DNA of 38,452 nt from Marinilabiliaceae bacterium (lineage in GTDB: Bacteria; Bacteroidota; Bacteroidia; Bacteroidales; Marinilabiliaceae), in contig JAEINY010000032.1 of the NCBI GenBank assembly GCA_016342595.1, forward strand, positions 1 through 38,452. The letters are read 5' to 3'. Each line of letters starts with the position of its first letter. Position 1 is the first letter of the stretch. Made by a program: the position numbers and the translations under genes. Under the pieces are notes generated by a model, which saw only the letters and a program-made list of their open reading frames with translations, was not told the DNA's origin and did no database searches. Shown piece after piece: positions 1-9,188 of this stretch.

Positions 1-151
1 TTTTGCTCAGGTCTTTAATTACTTTCCCCAAGTTATCTCATATTTTGTTAGCATGTCAAGGCTTGAGCACTCTGTGTGGCTCTGTGTTACAATTAATTTG
101 TATAAAACACACCCCTGGAATAATAAATACTATAATATGCAAATCATTCCA
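1..151. other. Gene-free left edge with CTCTGTGT repeat
   Basis: No gene is visible here. Positions 70-90 hold two copies of CTCTGTGT 11 bp apart, ending in TTAC. This resembles the ACACAGAG-type intergenic boilerplate that I recall from many Bacteroidota genomes, usually lying between genes and of unknown role. The rest is AT-rich sequence downstream of the beta-helix gene, and I see no clear hairpin terminator in it. Confidence 0.4.
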
Positions 152-1918
152 CTAGTTTATCTTGATTACTTTTTTCACCAAAACCTCATGGTTTTCAAAT
201 AGGATTGAAACCAGATAGCTACCACTTTCCCAATCACTGGTAGATATCTCATAGGACTCACGCTGAGAAGATATAGTGTAGACAACTTGACCTAATCCAT
301 TGATAATGGTTAACTTCTTAATGGGAGCCTGACTGTTCACAAATAATAAGTCTCTAACCGGCAAAGGGAAAACTTTCACCACCTCAGTGCCTTCACTTAA
401 TTTTTGGAGTGCATTGGGGAGTTGATCACAGCCATCACCGAAAATATTTCCTGTCTGGTAGCGATCATAAGCCGGAATCATTGAAGTGCCTATGGCATTG
501 GGAGTACCTATTGCAGCCCATTGATTCAATGGTATAAAAACAGGTCGCTGTGAATAGGCGTAACTCAAATCCTGTAGATCCTGCGTGCCGGGAAGGTCTA
601 TAGTTTCTTTATTATTGTTACCATGAATCAAGTGGCCTGTTCCCATAATGGAATAGTTAACCAGGTAATATGGAAAGCTTTTATTCGGAATTTCATTTCC
701 CACCAGGTTTTGATCAGGTGAATTATCAGCACTAAAATATATTCCATAGCTCTCAGCCCTATTACGAAAAAAGGTATTGTAAGCACCATGCGAATCATCA
801 ATGACGATGTTCTGACAGATATTTTGCTCAAACAAGTTTAAAAAGGGGTAATTCCCATGCAACACCATGTCTCCGGCCGAATTAGACGGCACAATCGGAT
901 CGGACCAGTAAGGATCCCATGAATAATTATAAGCAAACACATTACCATTGGCTCCTGCCTGTAATAACATGGAATGCCGCAGATGCTCAAAAATATTATC
1001 TTCAATCAGACATTCGCTAGTCGCAAATTGCAAGAGGACACCATATGCCCTGCCACCACCCCCATAGCTGAAAGCATGATGAAAGTAAGATTTTGATATA
1101 TGTACATTGGAGCAATACCTCAATTCGATGTGGCCAAAGGTACAATTTTGAGACTCAACACTCCTCACCCAACAGTTGGTAGCATACCTAAGGTGTATAT
1201 TGGTGGCTTGCTGAGGCGCAGTATCATCTATCCGGTGTATTTTCAAACATTCGATGCCCACATTGCTCTTGGGAACAATTTTTTGAATATAGGGTGTACG
1301 TGACAAATCCAGATCTATTCGTAAAGGGGAGGCTAACTGTATTTGATTTTGATTAATGGAAACGATAGAAACCATTTGCCCGACTGTTTTTTGAGCCCAG
1401 TCCGAAGTCACCAGATCTGCATCCTGCATAATGATTTGCACCCAATCACCAATTGCAAAATTCGCCGGATTCCACACGGTGATCAGATTATTTTCTTTGG
1501 AGGCTGACTGTATCAAATAGGTAGTATCTGCGGGATTCGTTGTTCCCTCAAGCTGAATACCATGACCTGTGCCTGCAAAATCCAATATTAAGGTAGTGTT
1601 AGTGGCGCCTTGCCCGCGCAAGATGACATTACCCGGTAAGTGAATGGTTTGATTAAACAGGAAATTACCCTCCGGAAAAACCAAAAAGGCACCAGGGCCT
1701 GACAGCGATGCTAATACATTTGAAAAAGCTAAATCATTACTTTCCAGCCCATCGCCAATAAGACCATGTTCATCTAAATATAGTGTCTGAAATCCATTGG
1801 TGGAGGTGTCTCTTAACCCGGCTAAGGTCCAGTCAGCAGATCGGGATGAGGAAATTATCTGCGTAAAACCAACAACGCCAATACTTATAAACCAAAGAAA
1901 GAAGACCAGGGAACGCAT
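152..1918 (-). CDS. Secreted right-handed beta-helix protein with T9SS sorting domain
   Basis: A 588-residue exported protein. Residues 1-20 form a signal peptide (MRSLVFFLWF, then small residues). Around residues 30-110 is a pectate-lyase-superfamily opening (DGLESNDLAFSNVLAS, then GNVILRGQGATNTTLIL), followed by repeated short strands typical of parallel beta-helices (residues about 210-440: NIHLRYATNCWVRSVESQN, NVHISKSYFHHAF, ECLIEDNIFEHLRHSMLL). The last 75 residues look like a type A T9SS C-terminal sorting domain (VFPLPVRDLLFV, then GSYLVSILFE and VKKVIKI). Such proteins are cell-surface or secreted polysaccharide-binding or lyase-like proteins. I see no diagnostic catalytic set, so the substrate is unknown. 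It stands alone on the minus strand, with no SusC/SusD pair beside it. Confidence 0.85.
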   Translation of the reverse strand: MRSLVFFLWFISIGVVGFTQIISSSRSADWTLAGLRDTSTNGFQTLYLDEHGLIGDGLESNDLAFSNVLASLSGPGAFLVFPEGNFLFNQTIHLPGNVILRGQGATNTTLILDFAGTGHGIQLEGTTNPADTTYLIQSASKENNLITVWNPANFAIGDWVQIIMQDADLVTSDWAQKTVGQMVSIVSINQNQIQLASPLRIDLDLSRTPYIQKIVPKSNVGIECLKIHRIDDTAPQQATNIHLRYATNCWVRSVESQNCTFGHIELRYCSNVHISKSYFHHAFSYGGGGRAYGVLLQFATSECLIEDNIFEHLRHSMLLQAGANGNVFAYNYSWDPYWSDPIVPSNSAGDMVLHGNYPFLNLFEQNICQNIVIDDSHGAYNTFFRNRAESYGIYFSADNSPDQNLVGNEIPNKSFPYYLVNYSIMGTGHLIHGNNNKETIDLPGTQDLQDLSYAYSQRPVFIPLNQWAAIGTPNAIGTSMIPAYDRYQTGNIFGDGCDQLPNALQKLSEGTEVVKVFPLPVRDLLFVNSQAPIKKLTIINGLGQVVYTISSQRESYEISTSDWESGSYLVSILFENHEVLVKKVIKIN

Positions 1919-2108
1919 AGGCTATTCGTTTAATGAAGTGAATCCTAATTTTAACTTCGAAACACCATTATCCGCTAAATAATTCTATATCTCCTGCGGC
2001 GAAATAGGTGCTCATATAATATCGTATTTGAAAGCAAAACGACATCATGCATTATTAAAGGTATAGATTACTCCACAATTTTTCAATTATATGACCACTT
2101 AAGGGCAT

Positions 2109-2140
2109 AAAAAACCCGGACATCCAAGATATCCGGGTTT
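2109..2140 (-). terminator. Rho-independent terminator of lgt
   Basis: A 9-bp perfect stem, AAACCCGGA at 2112-2120 against TCCGGGTTT at 2132-2140, with an 11-base loop. Read on the minus strand it is followed by a run of Ts (2109-2114 are all A on the plus strand). It lies 20 bases after the lgt stop. Confidence 0.85.
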
Positions 2141-2159
2141 AATAAGACATTAAAGGCGC

Positions 2160-2951
2160 CTATATTTTTTTTGTCAATCCTTTATAAACAAAATAGACGC
2201 CTGCCAATATAAACGGCACACTTAATAATTGCCCCATGTTAAAGGTCATTCCCTCTTCCCATGCTTCCTGGTTCTCTTTTACAAACTCAACAAAGAAACG
2301 GGATAAGAAAATGCCAATTAAAAAGATTCCAAAAATCAAGCCCTGGCGATCCTTGGCTTTGGTTTTCCAATAGGTCAGGAAGACTACACCAAAGGTGAAC
2401 AGGTAGCATAGGGCTTCATAAATCTGGGTGGGATGTTTTGCTAAAGTCTCCTTGTTTCGTTCGAAAACAAATCCCCAAGGAAGGTCCGTAGCATGCCCGT
2501 AAATTTCGGAATTCATCAGGTTACCCATACGAATGAAGAATGCAGCCAAGGCCACGGGCACCACTAAGCGATCGAGCACCCAGATCGGGCTCTTCTTCGA
2601 TACTTTTTTCGAGAAAATGATGATGGCTATCACAATACCAATGGCTCCACCATGACTTGCCAGTCCGCCTTGCCAAACCTTCAGTATTTCACCCGGATGT
2701 TGTGAGTAATAATCCCAGCCATAGAAGAATACGTGACCAAAACGAGCACCGACTATTGTTGCGACGACTACATACATAAACAATTTCTCCAGCCATTCGC
2801 CAGAGATATTCTCCGATTTAAACATCTTTTCCAGAATGTAGTATCCCAACATAAAGCCAATGGCAAAACACAATCCATAATAACGGATGGACAAAGGTCC
2901 TAATGAAAATATTTCAGGATCAACGTTCCAATGAATAACATTAAATAACAT
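2160..2951 (-). CDS. lgt: Prolipoprotein diacylglyceryl transferase
   Basis: Integral inner-membrane enzyme that moves diacylglycerol from phosphatidylglycerol to the lipobox cysteine, the first step of lipoprotein maturation. The 263 residues match the family length. Visible signatures are the family motif RMGNLMNSEIYG near residues 141-152, HPTQIYEA in the second half, and the early SIRYYGLCFAIGF segment; seven or so hydrophobic segments are spread along the chain. Several lipoproteins in this window (6455-6979, 7499-8140, PstS) would be its substrates. It lies downstream of secA on the same strand, but a strong hairpin separates them, so lgt probably has its own promoter or depends on readthrough. 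The start ATG at 2951 gives a normal N terminus. Confidence 0.96.
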   Translation of the reverse strand: MLFNVIHWNVDPEIFSLGPLSIRYYGLCFAIGFMLGYYILEKMFKSENISGEWLEKLFMYVVVATIVGARFGHVFFYGWDYYSQHPGEILKVWQGGLASHGGAIGIVIAIIIFSKKVSKKSPIWVLDRLVVPVALAAFFIRMGNLMNSEIYGHATDLPWGFVFERNKETLAKHPTQIYEALCYLFTFGVVFLTYWKTKAKDRQGLIFGIFLIGIFLSRFFVEFVKENQEAWEEGMTFNMGQLLSVPFILAGVYFVYKGLTKKI

Positions 2952-2983
2952 ACGCTTTAATTTATTTCGACTAAAATAAAAAG

Positions 2984-3015
2984 AAAAGGTTTCAGGAAAA
3001 AATCTGAAACCTTTT
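2984..3015 (-). terminator. Rho-independent terminator of secA
   Basis: A perfect 12-bp stem, AAAAGGTTTCAG at 2984-2995 with its complement at 3004-3015, and an 8-base A/T loop. On the minus strand a T-rich stretch follows. It sits 24 bases past the secA stop and only about 30 bases before the lgt start. Confidence 0.85.
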
Positions 3016-3038
3016 TATCGTTTTATCTCTGCATTAAA

Positions 3039-6000
3039 TTATAATTGTTTACCGTGACATTGTTTATACTTCTTACCACTGCCACATGGACAAGGTTCGT
3101 TACGGCCCACTTTCTTTTCTACACGAACCGGTTCAATGCGCTCTTTTTGCTTGGGTTGACCTTCTCCACCACCGGCAGGTGCCGATCCTGAACGAGAGAA
3201 CTCATCCTTGCGTGTCTGCAAGCGACTCATATCCTGTCTTTTTCGCTCTTCAGCCTGACGTACCCCATCGGCATTACTAATTGGAATGTGCCCTTTAGAC
3301 AATGCCGATACCATGGTTTTATTATTGCGCCCCACCATGGTTTTAAACAGGTTAAACGACTCAAACTTATAAATCAACAGCGGATCCTTCTGCTCATAAG
3401 AGGCATTCTGCACAGCCTGACGTAATTCATCCAATTCACGCAAATGCTCTTTCCACGCTTCATCAATGGTTAACAACATGGTTGTTTTCTCAAATGATTG
3501 CACCAATTCCTTCCCTTGCGTTTCATATGCTTTTTTCAAATTGGTCACAATCTGAAATACGCGTTGTCCATCACTAATAGGTACCACGATATTTTGATAC
3601 AGCTCCGCTTTGGTTTCAAACACCTCTTTAATTACCGGGAAAGCTTGTTGTGCGATACCGTCACTTTTACGTCGATAGGCATCCCACATCATGCTAAAGA
3701 GTTTCTCAGACATCTCTTCAGGTTTACCTTTCAAGAATTCCTCTTCATTAAAAGGAGATTCTGCCGAGAAGGTACGGATCAATTCCATCTTGAAACCTTC
3801 GAAATCGCCATTCTTATGATTTTCGGATACAATTTCATCACAGGTATCCACCAGCATATTGGAAATATCAACTTGCATGCGTTCACCATACAAGGCATGA
3901 CGACGTTTGGTATAGATCACCTCACGCTGTGAGTTCATCACATCATCATACTCCAGCAATCGCTTACGAATACCGAAGTTATTCTCTTCCACTTTTCTCT
4001 GAGCCCGTTCAATCGATTTGGTAATCATGGAGTGCTGAATCATCTCCCCCTCTTCCAGTCCCAAACGGTCCATGTATTTTACAATACGATCCGATCCAAA
4101 CAAACGCATCAAATCATCTTCCAGCGATACGAAGAACTGTGAAGAACCCGGATCACCCTGACGACCGGCACGACCTCGTAACTGACGGTCGACACGACGT
4201 GATTCATGACGCTCCGTACCTACAATGGCCAAACCACCGGCATCTTTCACCTCTTTCGAAAGCTTGATATCCGTACCACGACCCGCCATATTGGTGGCAA
4301 TGGTTACAATACCCGGAAGACCGGCATCGGCGACAATCTCGGCCTCACGCTGGTGCAACTTCGCATTCAGTACATTGTGCCGGATACCTTGCATTTTTAA
4401 GGCACGGCTTAACAACTCCGAAATCTCAACCGAAGTGGTACCTACCAATACCGGACGTCCGGCTTTCACCAACTTCACCACCTCGCCAATCACCGCATTA
4501 TATTTCTCGCGTTTAGTCTTATACACATAATCCTCACGGTCATCCCGTACAATTGGACGGTTCGTCGGAATCACGACCACATCCAATTTATAGATGTCCC
4601 ATAATTCACCTGCTTCTGTTTCCGCTGTACCGGTCATACCCGACAGTTTATTGTACATGCGGAAGTAGTTCTGCAAGGTAATGGTGGCATAGGTCTGAGT
4701 GGCAGCCTCAACGGTCACACGCTCCTTGGCTTCAATGGCCTGGTGCAATCCATCAGAATACCGACGTCCATCCATGATACGCCCGGTCTGCTCATCGACA
4801 ATCTTTACTTTATTATCCATCACCACATACTCCACATCTTTCTCAAACAATGTGTAAGCTTTCAATAGCTGGTTGATGGTGTGAACGCGCTCTGATTTGA
4901 TGGAGTAATTCTGAAGTAATTCATCTTTTTGCTTCAGTTTTTCCTCCTCAGGTAATTCACTTTTTTCCAGAATAGCGATTTCAGAGCCTACATCCGGTAA
5001 TATGAAGAACTCCGGATCATCGCCCGAACCAGTAATCAGATCCAGACCTTGCTCGGTGAGCTCAATGGAATTATTTTTTTCATCAATTACAAAATAAAGC
5101 GGATCTGTAACGATGTGCATGTTTTTACTATTCTCCTGCATGTAGAAGTTCTCAGTCTTCAACATGCGGGCCTTTATCCCCTGCTCACTCAAAAATTTGA
5201 TGAGTGCTTTATTTTTAGGCAAACCTTTGAAAGCACGTAATAACAACAAAGCACCTTCATCCTGTACTTTGCTATCATTCGACTTCAGTTTTTGTTTGGC
5301 TTCAGCAAAGATCTTATTTACAAAGGATCGTTGAGCTTCGGCAATCTTCTCAACCTTGGGTTTAAGTTCTGAAAATAGCTGATCATCTCCTTTTGGCACA
5401 GGACCTGAAATGATCAAAGGTGTCCGGGCATCATCAATCAGCACGGAATCCACCTCATCGACAATGGCATAGTTATGTGGACGTTGCACCAAATCATCAG
5501 GTGAACTGGCCATGTTATCACGCAGGTAATCAAAACCAAATTCGTTGTTTGTACCAAATGTAATATCAGCACGATAAGCCGCACGGCGCTCAGCTGAATT
5601 GGGGCGATGCCTGTCGATACAATCCACAGAAAGACCGTGGAATTGATAGATTGGCCCCATCCACTCCGAGTCACGCTTAGCCAGGTAATCATTCACCGTT
5701 ACCAGGTGCACCCCACGACCGGCCAAAGCATTCAGGAATACGGGCAAAGTAGCTACCAGAGTTTTACCTTCACCTGTCGCCATCTCGGCAATTTTACCGC
5801 TGTGCAATACAATACCACCAATTAACTGAACATCGTAATGAACCATGTCCCAGGTAATTTCATTACCACCAGCTAACCATGAATTGAAATAGATGGCCTT
5901 TTCGCCATCAATCTCCACAAAATCCTTAGTAGCCGCTAAGTCACGGTCAAATTGCGTTGCTGAAACTTCAATATTTTTATTCTCTTTGAAACGACGAGCC

Positions 6001-6359
6001 GTATCTTTTACAATGGAGAACGCTTCGGGCAAAGCCTCAGTCAAAGCCAGATCCAGCGTCTCCACCATCTCTTTCTCTATCCTGTCTATCTCTTTATAGA
6101 TCTTTTCGCGTTCCGAAACAGGCAAGTTATCTGATTCAATCTTTTGTTTAAGCTCAGCCACCTGATCTTCATCTGATTGAATGGCCTGACGTATTCTGGC
6201 TTTTAAATCGTTTGAATATTGACGTAACTCATCATTGGATAACTTCTCAATTTTAGGATACACATCCTTAATTTTCTGTACAAGAGGCTGTACCTCTTTC
6301 ATATCCCGATCGGATTTACTACCCAACACTTTGGATAATAAATTGTTGATTAATGACAT
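3039..6359 (-). CDS. secA: Preprotein translocase ATPase subunit SecA
   Basis: Motor ATPase that drives unfolded preproteins through SecYEG. Seen: Walker A MATGEGKT at residues 193-200, [10 protein letters not shown] at 221-230, the DEAD-box segment [14 protein letters not shown] at 301-314, helicase II motifs ([32 protein letters not shown]), and a C-terminal SEC-C zinc motif ([15 protein letters not shown]) that binds SecB or ribosomes. At 1106 residues it is about 200 longer than the E. coli protein. The extra length sits in an N-terminal charged helix (about 60-105) and in the preprotein cross-linking domain (about 330-460), as is common in Bacteroidota. One small oddity is LIDDARTP, where most SecAs have LIDEARTP. 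Transcribed alone, closed by the hairpin at 2984-3015. Confidence 0.98.
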   Translation of the reverse strand: MSLINNLLSKVLGSKSDRDMKEVQPLVQKIKDVYPKIEKLSNDELRQYSNDLKARIRQAIQSDEDQVAELKQKIESDNLPVSEREKIYKEIDRIEKEMVETLDLALTEALPEAFSIVKDTARRFKENKNIEVSATQFDRDLAATKDFVEIDGEKAIYFNSWLAGGNEITWDMVHYDVQLIGGIVLHSGKIAEMATGEGKTLVATLPVFLNALAGRGVHLVTVNDYLAKRDSEWMGPIYQFHGLSVDCIDRHRPNSAERRAAYRADITFGTNNEFGFDYLRDNMASSPDDLVQRPHNYAIVDEVDSVLIDDARTPLIISGPVPKGDDQLFSELKPKVEKIAEAQRSFVNKIFAEAKQKLKSNDSKVQDEGALLLLRAFKGLPKNKALIKFLSEQGIKARMLKTENFYMQENSKNMHIVTDPLYFVIDEKNNSIELTEQGLDLITGSGDDPEFFILPDVGSEIAILEKSELPEEEKLKQKDELLQNYSIKSERVHTINQLLKAYTLFEKDVEYVVMDNKVKIVDEQTGRIMDGRRYSDGLHQAIEAKERVTVEAATQTYATITLQNYFRMYNKLSGMTGTAETEAGELWDIYKLDVVVIPTNRPIVRDDREDYVYKTKREKYNAVIGEVVKLVKAGRPVLVGTTSVEISELLSRALKMQGIRHNVLNAKLHQREAEIVADAGLPGIVTIATNMAGRGTDIKLSKEVKDAGGLAIVGTERHESRRVDRQLRGRAGRQGDPGSSQFFVSLEDDLMRLFGSDRIVKYMDRLGLEEGEMIQHSMITKSIERAQRKVEENNFGIRKRLLEYDDVMNSQREVIYTKRRHALYGERMQVDISNMLVDTCDEIVSENHKNGDFEGFKMELIRTFSAESPFNEEEFLKGKPEEMSEKLFSMMWDAYRRKSDGIAQQAFPVIKEVFETKAELYQNIVVPISDGQRVFQIVTNLKKAYETQGKELVQSFEKTTMLLTIDEAWKEHLRELDELRQAVQNASYEQKDPLLIYKFESFNLFKTMVGRNNKTMVSALSKGHIPISNADGVRQAEERKRQDMSRLQTRKDEFSRSGSAPAGGGEGQPKQKERIEPVRVEKKVGRNEPCPCGSGKKYKQCHGKQL

Positions 6360-6454
6360 ATTATATGTGTTTTTATTTTATTACTTAAATGAAACATTGA
6401 TTATTAAAATAATCAATTAAATGGCTCGCACCTTCAGAAATCTAAGGTAAGCTC

Positions 6455-6979
6455 TTAAGAAAGAAGAAAAGAAGGACCGGCACGGGTCTTGAAATTAGTG
6501 CCTGAGAAAACCGGCGAAAGAGTGACCTCCGGATATTCATTGAGATCAGCTGCAAACTCCTGTAATTTACAAAGCCATCTGCATGGTTGATGCGAATCAA
6601 AGGTATGAAAATCAACCTCATCTACCGAACATTGAAAGGCTTGCCAATTATGCCAATCGAGAGTATGAGGTAATAGATTTTCTTTTTCAGAACCCGCCTG
6701 AAAGAATTCAGCCAATTGTGATAAAACACTATTATCATCAACCTGCTTTTGAGGTTTATGAAAATAAACGACCGGCGAATTTTCTGAAAATTGCGCACAA
6801 CTTTCAACTTCACTGGTCAATACGATCTCACGGCCCTCAACCAGGCGAAAAACATCCTCGTAACTCAGTTGTTTAAGACCCGAATCAGAAACACACGAAG
6901 CCGTCATCACCAGGGTGACCCCGATGATTTTAATGTAATACGCTTCTATTTCCAGTTTTGATAACATAGCCTTTCGCAA
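6455..6979 (-). CDS. Small putative lipoprotein of unknown function
   Basis: A 174-residue protein I do not recognise. A hydrophobic N-terminal segment (IKIIGVTLVMTASC) ends in a plausible lipobox with Cys at residue 29, so the mature protein would be an Lgt-modified envelope lipoprotein. The body contains LSYEDVFRLVEGREIVLTSEVESC and three more cysteines (in the AFQCSVDE, QPCRW and WLCKL stretches), but no domain I can name. The start could be the first Met or Met5. It lies upstream of secA on the same strand with a 95-base gap. An opposite-strand frame of 97 codons at 6583-6876 overlaps it but has no signal or motif, so I prefer this one. Confidence is moderate. Confidence 0.55.
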   Translation of the reverse strand: MRKAMLSKLEIEAYYIKIIGVTLVMTASCVSDSGLKQLSYEDVFRLVEGREIVLTSEVESCAQFSENSPVVYFHKPQKQVDDNSVLSQLAEFFQAGSEKENLLPHTLDWHNWQAFQCSVDEVDFHTFDSHQPCRWLCKLQEFAADLNEYPEVTLSPVFSGTNFKTRAGPSFLLS

Positions 6980-7188
6980 TTCGGGTTTAAAGATGCCAAA
7001 AGAATTTCAAAAATGTGCAGGTTTCCCTGAAATTATTATAGTTGATATTATCGCCGCATAGAATATAAACCTACCCGAAGAGAAATCACAAATGTAATCC
7101 TGCAAAAAAATAAACACCAGCCTTGCTAAAAAACACGCTCTTCTCATCCGGTTTCATTTCAGACCTAAGGTCGTGTATCATCGGATCA

Positions 7189-7370
7189 CACGTGCTTCAG
7201 AAGCACATCACGTGTGCTGAGGCAGAAAGACACGCCTGCTTCGAATCAAAACCACACGTGATATGCATTAAAGTCACACGTGATTTCGATCAAAACCACG
7301 TGTGGTTTCCGGCAAGATGACGTGTGCTTTTTAGTAAAACCAGGCGTGCCGTTCAGTCAGATGACACGTG
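7189..7370. repeat. Array of nine CACGTG-like sites with 22-bp period
   Basis: Nine hexamers start at 7189, 7209, 7231, 7255, 7277, 7297, 7319, 7343 and 7365. Six are exact CACGTG; the others are CACGCC (7231), GACGTG (7319) and GGCGTG (7343). Spacings are 20, 22, 24, 22, 20, 22, 24, 22, so the same 88-bp pattern runs twice. Flanks are related: A-rich plus CA before the core and a T-rich run after it. Larger inverted repeats occur inside, for example AAACCACACGTG (7249-7260) against CACGTGTGGTTT (7297-7308), and GTGCTT/AAGCAC (7192-7206). Two helical turns per step would put all sites on one face of the DNA, as expected of a protein-binding array. Confidence 0.75.
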
Positions 7371-7419
7371 GTTTTAAATAACTACACCTTGATTTCTTAT
7401 TCATCGCTGTTTTAATGCT

Positions 7420-7440
7420 GTTCAACGAATATTGTTGAAC
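7420..7440. promoter_or_regulatory. Palindrome at the lytSR operon promoter
   Basis: A perfect inverted repeat, GTTCAAC (7420-7426) and GTTGAAC (7434-7440), with a 7-bp spacer. Its right arm contains a TTG (7435-7437) that lies 21 bp before TATTTTG (7459-7465), a near match to the Bacteroidota -7 element. This looks like an operator over a promoter, about 60 bp before the first gene. The promoter match is imperfect. Confidence 0.4.
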
Positions 7441-7498
7441 CAGACTATACTATGGATTTATTTTGACATAAATTTATTAATCACTAAAATTACATCTT

Positions 7499-8140
7499 AT
7501 GAAAACAAAAGTAATCCTTACCTGCTTTATTTGTTTGATTCTAATATCTGGTTGCACCGTTTTATCTTTTTATCCGTTGTATACACCAAACGAATTAATA
7601 AGAGATGACAGGATCATTGGCAAATGGAAATCAGATGGCTTAAACTTTAATTCGGATTCCTTAATTTGGGAGGTCAGTTTTAATGAAAAAATCTGGAAAA
7701 AGATATTAAATAATCCCTTTGATCGAGGAAGCAAAGAAATACAAAATCATTTCACCTATACTTTACATCTGTATTCCCAATCGCATCCTGAGGAACGTGC
7801 AGAATTCCATTTGCACCTGGTAGAGCTTGATGGTAAATTGTATCTCGATTTTTACCCTGAAAACTGGAATATGTCCAATGGAATACTAGCCATTCACCTC
7901 ATGTATGTACACACCTTTGCAAGAATTGAGATTTCAGATCAACTGGAAATAGCCTGGTTTAGCACAGAATGGTTACAAGAACAATTCGCTAAAAACAGGA
8001 TACGAATAAAACATGAAAACAATGGGATTTATACCCTATTAACAGCTCAGCCCAAAGAATTACAAAAATTCATTATAAAATATGCAGATGAGGAAAGTAA
8101 ATCTTCTGAAAGGATGACGTTTAATTTGAAAAAAATTTAA
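7499..8140 (+). CDS. Lipoprotein encoded with a LytS/LytTR pair
   Basis: A 213-residue predicted lipoprotein. Residues 1-19 are a lipoprotein signal with lipobox LISGC (Cys19). After it comes LSFYPLYTPNELIRDDRIIGKWKS, a stretch resembling Bacteroidota envelope proteins in which a small beta-rich domain opens with IxGxW; this resemblance is only by eye. The rest is rich in aromatic strand-like segments with no catalytic motif. The stop is one base before the start of the kinase gene, so the two are surely co-transcribed, suggesting that the lipoprotein senses or reports an envelope condition to the kinase, or is a target co-regulated with it. That role is inference only. Confidence 0.8.
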   Translation: MKTKVILTCFICLILISGCTVLSFYPLYTPNELIRDDRIIGKWKSDGLNFNSDSLIWEVSFNEKIWKKILNNPFDRGSKEIQNHFTYTLHLYSQSHPEERAEFHLHLVELDGKLYLDFYPENWNMSNGILAIHLMYVHTFARIEISDQLEIAWFSTEWLQEQFAKNRIRIKHENNGIYTLLTAQPKELQKFIIKYADEESKSSERMTFNLKKI

Positions 8141-8141
8141 G

Positions 8142-9188
8142 ATGAGCTCCTCAAATCACCTCCTAAAAACCACCAGCAGGATAGCATTACATATCCTGTT
8201 TTGGTTCATCTGCATCATTGCGTTCACACATATTTTTGATATTACAGATCCTGTTTCCAAGATTGATTTCCTCTTTTCCGGATTGTTTCATATCAGTATA
8301 GTAAGCGGTGTCTATCTAAACCTACTGATATTAATTCCTACGCTATTCAATAAAAAGAAGTACCTATATTATTCCCTCTTCTTTTCATTGACCTTGTTTA
8401 TGACAGCTTACTTCAATCAAATTACCTTTGACTGGCTTGCAGATCTTTTCTTCCCTGATTATTACTTTGTATCGCAATTCAATAGGACAGAAATAGGTAT
8501 TCTGGTCTTCATTTATTTTTCAGGTACATCAGTCATCAAGCTATCAAAATCATGGTTTGAATTGCAGGAAGCCAACCATCAAATTTCAAAAATTGAAAAA
8601 GAGAACATCAACAGCCAATTAAAAGCCCTTAAATCACAGATAAATCCACATTTCTTGTTTAATAGTTTAAATGTCCTTTACTCACTGACATTAAAAGAGT
8701 CGAAGGAGACACCGGAAGCGATCATTAAATTATCGGACATTCTACGCTATGTCATTTACGACTCAAATAATGACCTGGTTGAACTGAATGACGAGGTGAA
8801 ACTCCTTAATAACTATATCAATCTGCAGAAACACCGCATCGATAAATCATCTAAAATTACTTTCCAAACAGATATTCAGAACAAAGTGAAAATAGCACCC
8901 ATGCTTTTATTGCCTCTTGTTGAAAATAGCTTTAAACATGGTATTAAGGGCGATATTACGGATACTTATGTAACGATTTTACTCACTACAAATGCCCAGG
9001 AAACCTGTTTTGAAATAGAAAACAACAAAGGCATTTCAGATAATCCAACGCCAAATTCTAATGGAGGCATAGGATTAGCTAACATCAAGCAACGACTCGA
9101 TCTACTGTACCCTGAACAGCATACCTTTACTGTGTCAGAAACTGAAAATAAATTTAAAGTCACTTTAAAATTAAATCATGAGAATTAA
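8142..9188 (+). CDS. LytS-family sensor histidine kinase
   Basis: A 348-residue inner-membrane kinase of the His_kinase (LytS/YehU) family. About four hydrophobic helices occupy residues 14-33, 43-70, 74-92 and 117-134, followed by a coiled linker. The phospho-accepting His170 lies in KSQINPHFLFNSLN, the family signature. The ATP-binding half has LLLPLVENSFKHGI (N box) and GGIGLANIKQRLDLLY (G box). There is no extracytoplasmic domain of note, so it probably senses a membrane event or a partner. It overlaps the response regulator gene by 11 bases, showing translational coupling, and the lipoprotein gene ends one base before it. Confidence 0.93.
   Translation: MSSSNHLLKTTSRIALHILFWFICIIAFTHIFDITDPVSKIDFLFSGLFHISIVSGVYLNLLILIPTLFNKKKYLYYSLFFSLTLFMTAYFNQITFDWLADLFFPDYYFVSQFNRTEIGILVFIYFSGTSVIKLSKSWFELQEANHQISKIEKENINSQLKALKSQINPHFLFNSLNVLYSLTLKESKETPEAIIKLSDILRYVIYDSNNDLVELNDEVKLLNNYINLQKHRIDKSSKITFQTDIQNKVKIAPMLLLPLVENSFKHGIKGDITDTYVTILLTTNAQETCFEIENNKGISDNPTPNSNGGIGLANIKQRLDLLYPEQHTFTVSETENKFKVTLKLNHEN

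Larger units (their letters stand above)
6980..7498. other. Gene-free 519-bp regulatory-looking stretch
   Basis: Between the minus-strand lipoprotein and the plus-strand lipoprotein/lytSR operon. It holds the CACGTG array (7189-7370), outlying half-sites at 7134 (CACGCT) and 7170 (GTCGTG), a palindrome at 7420-7440 and a possible promoter near 7435-7465. The open frame through the array (7123-7320) is not convincing as a gene. I see no RNA gene in it. Confidence 0.6.

Noticed and set aside
3498-3932. 144-codon plus-strand frame inside secA
   Set aside because: Antisense shadow of a conserved gene; no signal peptide, motif or promoter.
6583-6876. 97-codon plus-strand frame opposite the small lipoprotein
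   Set aside because: The minus-strand frame is longer and has a lipobox; this one has no recognisable feature. Since both are weak, expression data could still reverse the choice.
7123-7320. 65-codon open frame through the CACGTG array
   Set aside because: The 22-bp period is not a multiple of three, so the frame does not encode repeats; there is no start context, signal or motif. The order is in the DNA, not in the protein.
7189-7370. CRISPR-like array
   Set aside because: The repeated part is only 6-12 bp and palindromic, intervals are 14-18 bp, and no cas gene is near.
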